Positions 1 through 12,752 are shown, counted from the first letter of the stretch. The stretch: 64,000 nt of DNA from Euonymus europaeus (GCA_963580455.1 OY756960.1:8184001-8248000); one strand, 5' to 3'. A program made the numbers and translations. The notes: generated by a model not told the origin, from the sequence alone.

Positions 1-3000
1 AGAATTTCTGAACCATCTAGCTTGGTCGGTGTACACTTTTTATTGTTATTTTATGTCAAATTTTACTAGTATAGGCTCCATAAATTATTTTTTCTTGCAA
101 AGACTAACTTTCGTTCTCAAATGGACAAAATGTTTAAAAGCTGCTCCGTGAAGAGAGTTGAGCAAATCTGAACCATTAAAGTTGATAGGTGTACACTTTT
201 TATTGTTTTTTTATCACCAAATTTACTCGTATATACTTCGTAGATTGTTTCATTGTCAAAAGAAATCTTTAGTTCTCAATTGGACAAAAAAGTTAAAAGC
301 TCCTCTATGAAAAGATTTTGTCAATTCCAAACCATTAAAGTTGATAGGTGTACACTTCTTATTATTTCTTTATATCCAAATTTAGTATTATACACTTCAT
401 AGATTATTTCGTTGCTGAAAGATCAGCTTTTGTTCCCAATTGGACAAAATCGTTAAAAGCTTCTCTATGGAGTGAGTTGGGCAATTTTGAACCATCAGAG
501 TTGTTTGGTGTACTATTTTTTTTGTTATTTAACGTCAAATTTATGAGTATAGGGTCCGTATACTATTTCATTGACAAAAGACCAACTTCCGTTCCCAAAT
601 GGGCAAAATCGTTAAAACCTCCTCTGTAGAGATACTTGAGCAATTATGAACCATCAAAATTTGTTGGTGTACACTTTTTATTGTTATTTTTGTCATATTT
701 TATGAGTATAGACTCGGTAGATTATTTCGTTACCAAAAGACTAACTTTCATTCCCAAATGGATAAAACCGTTAAAAACTCATACATAAAGAGAGTTGAGC
801 AAATCCAAACCATCAAAGTTTATAGTTGTACACTTTTTATTGTAGATTTATGTCCAAATTTACTAGTACGAGCTTGGTAGATTGTTTCGTTGCCCAAAGA
901 ACAACTTTCGTTCTCAATTAGACAAAACCGTTAAATGGTTCTCTATATAGAGATTTGGGCAATTTCGAATCATCAAAGTTGTTTGGTGTACTATTTTTAT
1001 TGTTGCTTGATCTCCAAATTTATAGGTATACACTTTGTAAATTGTTTTGTTACGAAAAGACTGACTTTCATTCTTAATTGGACAAAACTTTAAAAGCTTC
1101 TCTATGGAGAGAGTTGGCAATTCGGAAGCATAAAAGTTTGTTAGTGTAATTTTTTATTACTATTTTATGTCAAATTTTATGAGCATAGGCTCCGTAGATT
1201 GATTCATAGCCAAAAGATTAACTTTTGTTTCCAAATGGACAAAACCGTTAAAAGCTCCTTCATGGAGAGAGTTGAGAAATTTCGAACCATCAAATTTGAT
1301 AAGTGTACACTTTTTATGGCTGTTTTGTGTCAAAATTTACTAGTATATGCTTTGTAGATTTTTTTGTTGCCAAAAGACCAATTTTCGTTCTTAATTGGAC
1401 AAAACCGTTAAAAGCTTTTACATGGAGAAAATTGGGCAATTTTGAACCATCAAAGTCAGTCGGTGTACAATTTTTATTTTTGTTTTATGTCAAATTTTAT
1501 GATTTAGGCTTCGTATATTATTTCATTGCCGAAAGCCTAACTTTTATATATCCTTTCGTTGCCAAAAGGCCAACTTTCGTTCCCAAAAGCGCAAAATCAT
1601 TAAAAGCTCTTCCGTGGAGAGAGTTGAGCAATTCCAAACCATCAAAGTTGGTCGGTGCACACTTTTTATTATTATTTTATGTCAAATTTTGTGAGTATAG
1701 GCTCTGTAGATTGTTTCATGGCCAAAAGACAACTTTTATACCCAAATGGACAAACCGTTTAATGTTCCTCCTTATAGAGAGTTGAGTAATTTCGAACTAT
1801 CAAATTTGATTGTTGTGGACTTTTTATTGTTGCTTTATGTCCAAATTTACTATTATACACTTCGTAGATTGTTTTCTTGCAAAAATACAAACTTTTGTTC
1901 TCAATTAGACAAAACAATCAACAGCTTCTCCATGGAGGGAGTTGAATAATTCTGAACCATCAAAGCTAATAGATGTACACTTTTTATTATTTTATTATGT
2001 CATATTTTATGAGTTTAGACTCCGTAGATTGTTTCATTCCCAAAAGACCAACTGTCGATCCTAAATGGACAAAATAGTTAAAAGCTTCTCCATAAAGAGA
2101 GTTGAGAAGATACAAACCATCAAAGTTCATAGTTGTAGACGTTTTCTTGTAGCTTTATGTCCAAATTTACTAGTACGCTCTTCGTAGATTGTTTCATTGC
2201 CAAAAGACCAACTTTCGTTCTCAATTGGACGAAACCGTTAAAGGCTTCTCTATGGAGAGATTTGGGCAATTTCGAACCATCAAAGTTGGTTGGTGTACTA
2301 TTTTATCATTATTTTATGTCAAATTTTATGAGTATAGGCTCTGTATATTGTTTTCCTGCCAAAAGACCAACTTTTGTTCCAAAATGGACAAAACCTTTAA
2401 GAGCACCTACATGGAGAGACTTGGGCAAAACTGATAGGTGTACAATTTTTATTGTTGTTTGATCTCCAAATTTACAGGTATATACTTCGTAAATTGTTTC
2501 GTTGTCAAAAGACCAACTTTCTTTCTCAATTGGACAAAACCGTTAAAAGCATTTCTTTGGAGACAGTTCGGCAATTTCGAAGCATCGGAGTTAGTCGGTA
2601 TATAATTTTATTTTTTATTTTATGTCAAATTTTACAAGTTTAGGATTTGTATATTGTTTCATTGCCAAAAGACAAACTTTCGTGTCTTGTTTCGTTGTCG
2701 AAAGACCAACTTTCATTCCCAAATGGGCAAAATCAAAATCACTAAAATCTCTTCCGTGGACAGAGTTGAGCGATTCAAAAACACCAAGCTTTGTAGGTGT
2801 ACACTTATTATTATTATTTTATGTCTAATTTTAGGAGTATAGGCTCCTTAGATTATTTCATTGTCAAAACGACAAACTTTTTTGTTCCCAAATGGACAAA
2901 ACTGTTAAATGTTCCTCCTTGAAGAGAGTTGAGTAATTTTGAACTATCAAATTTGATCAGTGTACACTTTTATTGTTGCTTTCTATCAAAATTTACTATT

Positions 3001-5274
3001 ATACACTTCGTAGATTGTTTTCTTGAGAAAATACAATATTTCATTCTCAATTAGACAAAATTGTTAAAAGCTTCTCCATGAAGAGAGTTGAGCGATCCCG
3101 AACCATCAAAGTTGATAGGTGTATAATTTTTATTCTTGCATAATGTCCAAATTTACTAGTATACACTTCGTAGATTGTTTCGTTGCCAAAAGACAAACTT
3201 TCGTTCTCAATTGGACGAAACCATTAAAGGCTTTTCTATGGAGATATTTGGGCAATTTCGAACCATCAAATTTGGTCGGTATACTATTTTTATCATTATT
3301 TTATGTCAAATTTTATGAGTTTAGGCTCCGTATATTGTTTTCCTGCCAAAAGACAAACATTCGTTCTGAAATGGACAAAAACTTTAAAAGCACCTACGTG
3401 GAGAGAGTTGAGCAAATCTGATAGGTGTACACTTTTTATTGTTGCTTGATCTCCAAATTTAAGGGCTTCGTAAATTGTTTCATTGCCAAAAGACCAACTT
3501 TCGTTCTCAATTAGACAAAACCTTTAAAAGCTCCTCTATGGAGAGAGTAGGGCAATTCTGAACCATAAAAGTTTGTCGGTGTAATTTTAATTATTATTTA
3601 TGTCAAATTTTATGAGCATGGGCTCCGTAGATTGATTCATAGCCAAAAGACTAACTTTCGTTTCCAAATGGAAAAAACCATTAAAAGCTTCTCCATGAAG
3701 AGAGTTGAGCAATTTTGAACCATCAAATTTGATAGGTGTACACTTTTTATTGTTGCTTTATGTCCAAAATTTCTAGTATAGGCTTCGTAGAATGTTTCGT
3801 TGGAAAAAGACAAACTTTCGTTCTCAATTGGATAAAACCGTTACAAGCATCTCTATGGACACATTTCGGCAATTTCGAAACATCAAAGTTGGTCGATGTA
3901 CAATTTTTATTTTTATTTTTTGTCAAATTTTATGAGTTTAGGATTCGTATATTGTTTCATTGTCAAAAGACCAACTTTCGTGTATTTTTTCGTTGCCAAA
4001 AGATCAACTTTCGTTCCCAAATGGGCAAAATCATTAAAAGCTCTTTCGTGGAGAGAGTTGAGCAATTTCAAAATATCTAGGTTTGTCGATGTACATTTTT
4101 TATTACTATTTATGTCAAATTTTATGAGTATATGCTCCGTAGATTGTTTCATTGCCAAAAGACCAACTTTTGTTGCTAAATGGACAAAACCGTTAAATGT
4201 TCTTCCTTGGAGAGAGTTGAGTAATTTTGAACTATCAAATTTGATTGTTGTGCACTTTTTATTGTTGCTTTATGTCCAAATTTACTAGTGTATACTTGGT
4301 AGATTGTTTTCTTACAAAAATGCAATTTTTTGTTCTCAATTGGACAAAATTGTTAAAAGCTCATCCATGGAGAGAGTTGAGTTATTCTGAACCATCAAAG
4401 TTGATAGGTGTACAATTTTTATTGTTTCATAATATCCAAATTTATTAGTATACACTTCCTAGATTGTTTCGTTGCCAAAAGACCAACTTTTGTTCACAAT
4501 TTGACGAAACCATTAAAGGCTTCTCTATGGAGAGATTTGGACAATTTTGAACCATCGAAGTTGGTCGGTGTACTATTTTTATCGTTATTTTATGTCAAAT
4601 TTTATGAGTATGGGCTCCATATATTATTTCGTTGCCAAAAGACCAACTTTCGTTTCCAAATAGACAAACCTTTAAAACCACCTATGTGGAGAGAGTTGAG
4701 CAATTTTGAACTATCAAATTTGATCGTTGTTCACTTTTTATTGTTATTTTATGTTAGATTTTACGAGTATAGGCTCCGTAAATTTTTTTGTCGCCAAAAG
4801 ACTAACTTTCCTTCCCAAATGGACAAAACCGTTAAATGTTTCTCCATAGAGAAAGTTAAGCAAATTCGAACAATTAAAATTGATAGCTGTACAATTTTTA
4901 TTGTTTCTTGATCTCGAAATTTAATAGTATACACTTCGTACATTGTTTCGTTGCCAAAAGACAATCTTTCATTCCCAGTTGGACAAAACCGTTAAAAGCT
5001 CCTCTTTGGAGAGAGTTGGGCAATTTTGAACCATTAAAGTGGATAGGTGTACACTTATTATTATTTCTTTATGTCCAAATTTACTAGTATACAATTCATA
5101 GATTATTTCATTTCCAAAAAAACTACTATCGTTCCAAATTGGACAAAATTATTAAAAGCTTCTCCATAGAGTGAGTTGGGAAATTTCCAACCATCAAAGT
5201 TGTTCGGTGTACTATTTTTATTGTTATTTTAGCTCAAATTTTACGAGTATAGGCTCCGTATATTGTTTCGTTGA
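1..5274 (+). repeat. Satellite array, ~160-bp monomers, block 1
   Basis: About 33 head-to-tail degenerate monomers of roughly 157-165 bp. Each has a stretch like GGTGTACACTTTTTATTG, then a TTTATGTC-AAATTT block, a GTAGATTGTTTCGTTGCC block, and the best conserved part, GGACAAAACCGTTAAAAGC. Two flavours are interspersed: one with 'gtccaaatttactagtatacacttcg' type spacing and CTCAATTGGAC, the other with 'gtcaaattttatgagtataggctcc' type spacing and CCCAAATGGAC. Some variants recur irregularly: GGACGAAACC occurs near 2229, 3220 and 4504. Short open frames exist in all phases, but they drift from monomer to monomer because the period is not a multiple of three. I therefore treat the block as non-coding. 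It is cut at 5274 by the Ogre-like insertion and resumes at 40331. Confidence 0.95.
5270..5274. repeat. Target site duplication GTTGA, left copy
   Basis: GTTGA lies immediately before the TGTAGTAACC start of the Ogre-like 5' LTR. The same 5-mer follows the 3' LTR at 40326-40330. Deleting the element and one copy rejoins the satellite in register (…TTTCGTTGA/CAAAAGACC…). Confidence 0.95.
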
Positions 5275-5705
5275 TGTAGTAACCGGTTTTCGTCCGGGTT
5301 TATTTCAAAGAAAATATTAAAAATAAGAATGCAAGAAAGAGAGTAGAATAAAATAGTGGGTCTTTGTGTTTAAAGAAAATAAGAGGAGGGAAAAGCTATT
5401 TTGGTGATTTCATTAGGACTACCAATAATAATTTCAGTGATAATATTGTACACTAGAAATGTTTGAATGTTGGATTATCTAAAATATAAAATTCAGGCCC
5501 AAATCAAGGATTTTAAAGTATGTTGTGATCCGATATATGTGAAAAATCAAGTGGAAAAGTGATACTTTTATATATGATATATGATATATATATATATATA
5601 ATTCATATAATATATATATATATATATAATATAATGCGAATAAGACTCATGTCAAAATCTCATATAATATAATATATATTATGTGAAAAAGACGCATGCC
5701 AAAAT
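5275..5705 (+). repeat. 5' LTR of Ogre-like element, first part
   Basis: Matches the start of the 3' LTR at 37405 onward (TGTA.TAACCGGTTTTCGTC) up to the tract 'gacgcatgccaaaat'. It is then interrupted by the chromovirus and resumes at 15218. A TA-rich simple-sequence stretch lies at about 5579-5690. The terminal dinucleotide is TG. A 'TATAAAAGG' box occurs only after the interruption. Confidence 0.93.
5701..5705. repeat. Target site duplication AAAAT, left copy
   Basis: AAAAT precedes the chromovirus LTR end (TGTGACGCC) and recurs at 15213-15217. The uninterrupted site is visible in the 3' LTR near 37800, where 'caaaatcacacc' is continuous. Confidence 0.95.
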
Positions 5706-7977
5706 TGTGACGCCTCGATCCGGGCACGCCACTGGTGCCCTCCGGCACCGTCCTAGGCCACTAGTGCGATCATCCGACAGACCAGAAATCCGGCGGCATC
5801 TCCCCGTATGTCGGAGAGTCCCCGCCTGCATCCGAAACACGCAGCATAAAATCCTCCATCACACTAGCAGCCTAGCTAGGCCTCAGGCCTCAATCACATG
5901 CAATCCTGATCCTAAGGGCCTCATGCCTCAATCACATGCAATCCTGATCCTAAGAGCCTCAAGCCATCCACTACCAGCATGCACAAATGATAGAATAAAC
6001 ACATCATCAAATTCATAATATCATATAACCAACAATCAACTTAGCATACATCATGCATACACCCTCTGGTGCCAAATGGTTATAAGATTATCATGAATAA
6101 ACATTGTATACAAAACACGTGCTTAGAGTATCTCTCTAGCACCCACATCCTACCCAGGGCCATCCATGTCACATCCCGCTCTCACTGATCCGCTCCACTA
6201 GTACCTGTACCTGTACCAGTATCACCTGTGGGAAGGAATGAAAATAGAGGGTGAGCAAGAGGCTCAGTAGGGTTATGAGTAACATGTGTATAAGGCCGAA
6301 TCTGAAACATTAGGCTATGCAACAATATGAAATCTACCACATGCACGTATACTCAACAATCACATAGAACATCAACCCGGGCAATCCCCTCAATGAGCAT
6401 ACCTCATCGATACCATGGCTCGTTCCATGTAATATCGAACGTGAGCAAGCTCACCAAATCAACTCATCAATATCATGGCTGCTAACCATGACTATTGAAC
6501 AGGAGCAAGCTCCCCAACATCAAACGCTCTTGGATTACCTGGTTGTGTGATTCTATCACGCCCGCACCACTCCAGGCAAGGTCCCTCATGAACCATACCT
6601 CTAGTACGTTTTCCTACTTGAAGTTTACATGACTCAGTGGTATCTCTCATCACATCGTCATCCCTCCAAGTAGCTTTCAAGAATCCTAATGAGTCCCGAG
6701 TCCATACTCGGTCCCCCATGCAACTCTAATGCATTAATGCCGTGACATGCCGGAAAGATATATATATACATAACTATCATGATGCATGAACAGAAGTCAC
6801 ATCGTGCCCATAGATGATGGAACACAGACAATTGGTCATGCAACATCAAGAATTAACAATAAGTCAAAATTAGGGTTCGTTTCCCCTTAGAAGAAATTAA
6901 GGCGGAAACACAAATAAACGACCAATGAGGAAATCAAAACGCCTTTAAAATATCGAAAACGAACGATAGAAAGAATGGTTTGAAATCCCCTACCTCGTGT
7001 CGAGCAATTTACCACAAATTCCCAAATTCCGTCCCTAGGGTTTCGGTTTGCCCAAACCTACAATGTGGCGAAACCGAACCCTTACACGCATCAATATATC
7101 AACCACAACTCATATGAACATCAAGTAAATCAATAAAATCGAAATCACTTACTTCTCTCTCTAGAAATTCCTTCCAATATCCTCCAAACTCACTCCAAGT
7201 TCAACTCAACTCCAACACACAAACCAATCTACATAAACATCCAAAATCACCCTAGGATTAACATATCTAAACCATAGGAATCAACTCTAAATGAAACTAA
7301 CAAGATCTACTCAAAACCCTAGAAATAGAAAAGTGAAGAAACTTACCTCCAAGGCTTGAATCTTCCCTGAATCCTTTCCAAATCTCCAAAACTAAGCTCA
7401 AATCCCCAAAAATCACCTCAAATGATCTTCTCTCTCTAGAATTGTCTCTCTCTTTCTCTCTAGAACTGAACCGAAACCAGAAAAATGTCTAAAACCCTCG
7501 TTGGAAGCTATTTGAAAAACGCGGGCTACGCCTAGGCGCTACCCTGGGTGCCTGGGCGCCCTAGCCTTAACAAAATTCCTTTAGGCGCTGCACTGGGCGG
7601 GATCCTGGGCGTGCAGGATTTCGCCACCCAGGCGGGGTGCGCCTAGGCGCCCCTACGCCTACTCCACATCCGCCCACCCACTGGACTGGGCGTTGCGCCT
7701 AGGCGCTCTGGGCTGCGCCCAGTCCAGTGCCTCCCCGTCTGGACCTCGACCATGAGCGCTCTCCCGCTGGATCAGGCGCCCCTGGGCGCACCATTGCACA
7801 CGCCTAGGCGCACACCGCCTAGGCGTGCTGCTCGGGCGCCTAGGCGCTCCAACTTCTTCTGATGCTCTTCATTTCCAGCCTCCCACTGGACTAGGCGCCC
7901 CCTGGTGCGCCTAGTCCAGTTTTTCCCCTTTGTGAAAAACTCAAAAATTTCAAAAGTTTTTGGGTCGGGGTTTCACA
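5706..7977 (-). repeat. Chromovirus 3' LTR (left copy in the window)
   Basis: Near-identical to 12932-15212. Read on the minus strand it starts TGTGAAACCCCGACCC at 7977 and ends GGCGTCACA at 5706. It holds a GC-rich cluster of CGCCTAGGCG palindromes in its U3 end (about 7530-7920). A private 38-bp tandem duplication starts at 5888 and repeats at 5926; the other LTR has one copy. Confidence 0.95.
7525..7920. promoter_or_regulatory. Cluster of CGCCTAGGCG palindromes in chromovirus U3
   Basis: At least six exact or near CGCCTAGGCG palindromes lie in about 400 bp that are far more GC-rich than anything around them. The block ends in a hairpin-capable inverted repeat at 7885-7920 with 14-bp perfect arms (ACTGGACTAGGCGC and its complement) and an 8-bp loop. 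The other LTR carries the same cluster at about 14730-15155, with one extra CCTAGGCGC unit in the loop. A role as enhancer, silencer or structure is inference. Confidence 0.6.
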
Positions 7978-8543
7978 TCCTCCCCCCTTAATAAAATTTC
8001 GTCTCGAAATTTAAATACACACGTACCTGAATCACTGAACAACTCCGGGTACTTTTCCTTCATTCGAGACTCCAACTCTCAAGTTGCTTCTTCAACTCCG
8101 TGGTACATCCATATCACTTTTACTAATGGTATCACACTCGACATCGTGACCTTATTCTGTCGGTCTAGAATCTTCACCGGGTGAAGAGTGTAACTTCCAT
8201 CTTCCTCAACTTCTAACGTAGTCCAATCTATCACATGCGACGGATCCAGCTCATATTTCCAAAGCATTGATACATGGAATACATTGTGAACCTTCTCAAG
8301 CTTCGGTGGAAGTGCCAAACGGTACGCCACCGGTCCAACTGTCTCCAAAATCTCAAATGGCCCCACAAATCTCGGTGCCAACTTCCCATGCTTACTATAT
8401 CTCTGAATCCCCCGTCTCGAACTAACCTTCAAAAAGACCTTATCGCCTACTGCGAACTCCAACGGTCTCCTCCTCCGGTCAGCATAAGACTTTTGTCGGC
8501 TCTGCGTGGAGAACAACCGCTTTCGGATCTTATCAACTCTCTC
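7950..8543 (-). pseudogene. Chromovirus pol 3' part: integrase C-terminus and chromodomain
   Basis: Follows the in-frame TGA at 8544-8546 in the same frame as the integrase core. It shows the integrase C-terminal segment (QSRQKSYADRRRRPLEF, then VGDKVFLKVSS and LAPRFVGPFEI) and then a chromodomain (ILDRQNKV…PLVKVIWMYHGVEEAT). The chromodomain is hit by a second in-frame TGA at 8079-8081, exactly where the family has a conserved Trp after EEAT. Homologous residues (ELESRMKEKYPELF) continue beyond it. The frame continues through the PPT and ends at a TGA at 7950-7952, about 26 nt inside the LTR. Chromodomains in this clade are thought to steer integration to heterochromatin. Here the domain would be truncated. 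Confidence 0.88.
7978..7990 (-). other. Polypurine tract of chromovirus
   Basis: On the minus strand this reads TAAGGGGGGAGGA and abuts the TGTGA start of the 3' LTR, as expected for the plus-strand primer. The pol reading frame runs straight through it into the LTR. Confidence 0.9.
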
Positions 8544-9109
8544 TCAAGCTTCTTTGACCATCTCCGGTCCTGAAACAACCTTCTCACCAACCTCCGCCCA
8601 ACACAAAGGCGACCTACAAGGCCTCCCGTAGAGCGCCTCGTAAGGTGCCATCCCGATACTACTTTGGAAAGAGTTGTTATACACAAACTCCGTCAAATGT
8701 AAGTACCGATCCCAACTCTCTCCAAAATCAACTACACATGCCCGTAGCATATCCTCCAAAACCTGTATGGTTCTCTCACTCTGTCCATCACTCTGAGGAT
8801 GATAAGCTGTAGAGAAATCCAACTTCGTTCCCAATGCCTCCTGTAAACTACTCGAGAATCTACCTGTGAACCGCGGGTCTCGGTTCGACACAATAGATAA
8901 TGGAATTCCATGAAGTCTCACAATCTCCTTGACATACATCGTACTCAAGGTCTCCAATGAATCTGTCTTGTTCATAGGTAAGAAGTGTACAGACTTGGTC
9001 AATCTGTCCACTATCACCCAAACCGTGTCATGCCTCCTCTGAGTCATTGGCAACGCCGTCACAAAGTCCATCGTGATCTTCTCCCACTTCCATTGTGCTA
9101 CCGGTAAGG
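8544..9109 (-). pseudogene. Chromovirus pol: integrase catalytic core
   Basis: Encodes the DDE integrase core, from WEKITMDFV to the E of QSDGQSERTIQ, followed by the WDRYLHLTEFVYNNS and APYEALYGRPCRSPL segments normal for plant gypsy integrases. It is out of frame with the upstream RT-RNaseH part because of a one-base indel at about 9106-9109. It ends at a TGA at 8544-8546 inside the integrase C-terminal region. The second catalytic aspartate is changed: SNRDPRF has Asn at the position usually Asp (codon 8883-8885), a G-to-A change on the coding strand. An enzyme from this copy would be inactive. Confidence 0.88.
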
Positions 9110-11355
9110 TTGCAACAATCCAGCTGGTCTCTGATGTTCTGCCTTCACTTGTTGACAAGTAAGACACCTCGTCACAAATCTAGCAACATCGGCCTTCATA
9201 CCCTTCCACCAGAAACTCTGCCTCAAGTCTCTGTACATCTTCGTACCCCCTGGATGCATGGCAAACCAAGAATGATGTGCTTCCTTTAGAATCTCTTGTC
9301 TCAACTCATCATCTTCGGGAACTACTAATCTTCCCGCATATCGTACTCCACCATCATTCCCTCGAACCCATCCAAGATTCTCATCAATTACATCAAATGT
9401 ATGATCCCCATTCTGTGCATCTATAATCTTCTGAACCATCATGGGTCTCGAAGTTATAGAACACAAATAAGTCTTTTCATCTTGACTCCTCAACTCCAAT
9501 CCAAACTCATTGATTGTCTCCACAATTCCCCACTCATGCATGAATAGGCTAGAAATCTTCTTCTTCCTACTCAATGCATCCGCGACTACATTTTCCTTAC
9601 CGGGATGGTATTGCAAATCGAAGTCGAAGTCCTCTAAGTATTCCATCCACATCCTTTGACGCAAGTTCAACTCCCTTTGGGTGAATAGATACTTGAGGCT
9701 CTTGTGATCCGGAAACACTTCAAATCTTTCCCCGTAAAGATAATACCTCCATTGCTTAAGTGTGAATACCACTGCCGCTAACTCCAAATCATGCACCGGA
9801 TAATTCCTCTCATGTGTCTTGAGCAACCTTGAACCATACTCTATCACTCGGCCCTGCTGCATCAATACACAACCCAACCCGACTCCAGATGCATCGCAAT
9901 ACACCTGATAGCCAACATTCCACTCCGGAACTACTAACACTGGAGGTGTTGTCAACCTCTTTTTCAACTCTTCAAATGCGGCCTCACATTCGTCTGTCCA
10001 CACAAACGGTGTACGCTTCTTCGTGAGCTGCGTCATCGGCGAAGCAACTCTTGAAAAGTCCTCAATAAACCTCCGGTAGTAACCTGCCAACCCTAGGAAA
10101 CTCCGGATCTCAGTCACATTCTTCGGTCTCTCCCAATTCAAAACCGACTCAACTTTGGAGTAGTCAACCTCTATGCCTTCTTGAGTGATCACATGGCCTA
10201 GGAACTTCACTTCTGTGGCCCAAAATTCACACTTACTCAATTTAGCATACAGTTGATTTTCCCTCAAAGTCTGTAATACTACCCTCAAGTGTTCCTCATG
10301 CTCTTCCTCCGTAGGAGAATAAACCAATATATCATCTATAAACACCACCACAAAGTTATCAAAAAACGGTCTAAGAACCCTTTGCATTAGGTCCATGAAC
10401 ACCGCCGGGGCATTTGTCAACCCAAACGGCATCACAAGGAACTCATAATGCCCATAACGAGTTCTAAACGCTGTTTTCTGAATATCCTCATCCTTAATCC
10501 TCAACTGGTGATAACCCGACCTCAAGTCAATCTTAGAGAAATGCCTAGCACCTCTCAATTGGTCAAACAAATCATTGATCCTAGGCAATGGATACTTATT
10601 CCTCACTGTAACTTTATTCAACTGCCTATAACCAATACACATCCTAAAACTTCCGTCTTTCTTCTTGACGAACAACACCGGTGCTCCCCACGGGGACACA
10701 CTCGGTCTAATGAATCCCAAGTCTAGCAACTCCTCTAATTGAGAACTCAACTCCTTCAACTCTGCTGGAGCTATCCGATACGGCGGAATCGAAATCGGCT
10801 TGACATTCGGATGCAACTCAATAGCAAAGTCAATCTCCCTCTTCGGAGGTAATCCCGGCAACTCTTCCGAAAATACATCCATAAATTCTTCAACTACCCG
10901 AATCATCGTAGCCACATCTCCCTTAGGAGCCGAAGTCACCAAACTTGCAACTCTACAATCCTGATACAAAGGGTTATCCATGAAATGAGGGCATGGCATC
11001 CCCTTCGATCCCTGTAGATGAATCACCCCACCCTCTGGTACTCTAAGAGTGATCCTCCTTTGCCAAAAGTCAAGCACTACTTGGTGCTTTGTCAACCAAT
11101 CAACCCCGAGTATCACATCGAAGTCTTTGAAATCTAACACATACAAATCGGCTTGTAGAGATATCTCTCCAAACCGACACTCACAACCGAACACTACCCC
11201 CTCCAACGTGGTAAAGTGCCCGAATGGCGAGGACACCGTAAACATTCTCCTAATCGGCGAAATCTCCACCGCTAGTGCGTTCGCTAACGAACTAGTAATA
11301 AATGATGAGGTAGCTCCATAATCAAATAAGACTCTTGCCCAACAATTCGAAATAA
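9098..11355 (-). pseudogene. Chromovirus pol: protease, reverse transcriptase, RNase H, integrase zinc finger
   Basis: The open frame runs from about the gag/pro frameshift to a TAG at 9098-9100. In order it has: aspartic protease with DYGATSSF in place of the usual D[S/T]GA (Tyr codon 11318-11320); RT with [18 protein letters not shown], an intact FIDD catalytic box (near 10330) and [12 protein letters not shown]; RNase H with [10 protein letters not shown], an [10 protein letters not shown] helix, PDHKSLKY and VADALSR; and the integrase HHCC zinc finger ([10 protein letters not shown] … CLTCQQ). RT has MCIGYR where the family has an acidic residue. The lesion at about 9106-9109 separates it from the integrase core. 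In this clade gag and pol are normally one polyprotein. Here they overlap in different frames. Confidence 0.92.
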
Positions 11356-12752
11356 AATGTACCTCCAATGAAGTTGGGATGCTCTTGTACCTCCTGATGT
11401 CCCATAGCAAAGACACGACCATCCGTCAGGGCATATTGCTGCTGCTGAGACTGTCTGCCTCCACCTCGCCCTCTCCCTCCCGATGGAACAGTGGAAGGGA
11501 GAGTTGGAGGTGGCACCCCCGGTATCTGAGGCTGATGCTGCCCTCCCTGGTTACCCTGCGGACACTCACTCTTTCTGTGACCCAACTTGCCACACCCAAA
11601 GCACTTAAATCCAGAAGATCTACACTCATTCTTCATGTGTCCCTCTTTCCCACACTTGTAGCACATCACCTTGCCCCCTGGGGGCCTTGGACCCATGCCT
11701 CGGTCCCCTATCTGATGACGGAAATCAGTCCTCTGCTTCTTGTGGCTGCCACCACCACCACTACTCTCAGTCACTGGACGCTTCCTCTGAGCCTCATTCC
11801 GCTCACTTAACTCAAAGTCCAATGCCATCTCAACTGTATCATCATACGATAGCACCCTAGTGGCCATCACCATCCTTCCAAGACTGGGTAGCAACCCATC
11901 TCGGAACCTTGCCGCCTTCTTTGCATCGGTAGGAGCAAACTCTCTCCCAAACCGATACAACTCTTCAAACTGCTTGGTGTACTGAGACACCGTCATCTCT
12001 GATGTCTGCAACAAATCAAGAAACTGCTTGGCCTTCTCAGTCTGCAGAGGTCTCGGTACAAACTTCTGCATGAACAACTGCTCAAAAGAAGTCCAAGTCA
12101 GCTCATTCCTCTTCTGACCCATGGACATCCACCATTCATAGGCCACTCCACTCAGATAGTAGAAAACAAACTCCACCCTTCGTTCATTGGGTATCTCCAA
12201 TGTGTCCATCCTCATGCTCAACTGATTGAACCACTCCTCCGCCCCCACACCCGTTCCATCTCCGGAAAAGGTTGGAGGAGAAGTCCTCCTCAGCTGATCC
12301 ACCTCATATATACCCCTTCCAGCTCTCGGTGCTGTAGCTAGCTCAGTAGTAGCCTCGGGTACCACTCCCTCAGTACGAGTGCCAGTTGCACCTATCGCCT
12401 GAGCCACTGCTTGTGCTATAGTCTGTGCCTGTGTCTGCACCATACTCACCATGAAACTAACTAGCCCCTCCATCGTCACTGGTTGCCCCCCTATAGTAGT
12501 AGGAGCAACAGGTCCTGCAGATGGTGCCTGCTGATCAGTACTCTCAGTCGGTAGTCCCTCAAGAACCATCTCCTCTTCTCTCAACTCCGGATCCACATTC
12601 GGAACAAAATCCTCATTGCTAGGTGTGCCTCTAGTAACACGCTCCACCCCAACACTACGGCCTCTACCTCGGCCCCTACCAACTCCCCGTCGACCTCTGC
12701 CACGAGGTACCTCAGTCCTACTCTCGGACCTGGTAGTTCTACGGGTATTCAT
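11322..12752 (-). pseudogene. Chromovirus gag (5' half of a broken gag-pol)
   Basis: Capsid-nucleocapsid polyprotein of the retrotransposon particle. I chose the Met at 12752 (MNTRRTTRSE), which matches the basic Arg/Gly-rich start usual in this clade. The frame stays open up to a Met at 12821. A retrotransposon gag domain covers the central part (FYYLSGVAYEWW, FVPRPLQTEKAKQFLDL, AARFRDGL). Two CCHC zinc knuckles follow near 11590-11670 (CYKCGKEGHMKNEC and CFGCGKLGHRKSEC), then a Gly/Arg/Gln-rich linker. The frame should run on into protease. A one-base insertion near 11350 instead takes it to TGA at 11322-11324, just before the protease active site. The gag domain itself looks intact. Confidence 0.9.

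Noticed and set aside
348..5000. Recurrent open frames of 60-167 codons in the satellite (peptides with FVAKRPTFV and WTKPLK patterns)
   Set aside because: They are translations of the tandem monomer. The period (about 160-161) is not a multiple of three, so no frame is sustained. They have no independent starts, and both strands and several phases are equally open.
1..5274. CRISPR array
   Set aside because: Repeats are long, contiguous, degenerate monomers without short identical repeats and unique spacers. This is a plant-type satellite.
5683..6018. Pro/Arg-rich plus-strand frame at the chromovirus LTR end, also at 12933-13187
   Set aside because: Lies wholly within LTR sequence, duplicated because LTRs come in pairs. 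No similarity is recognised.
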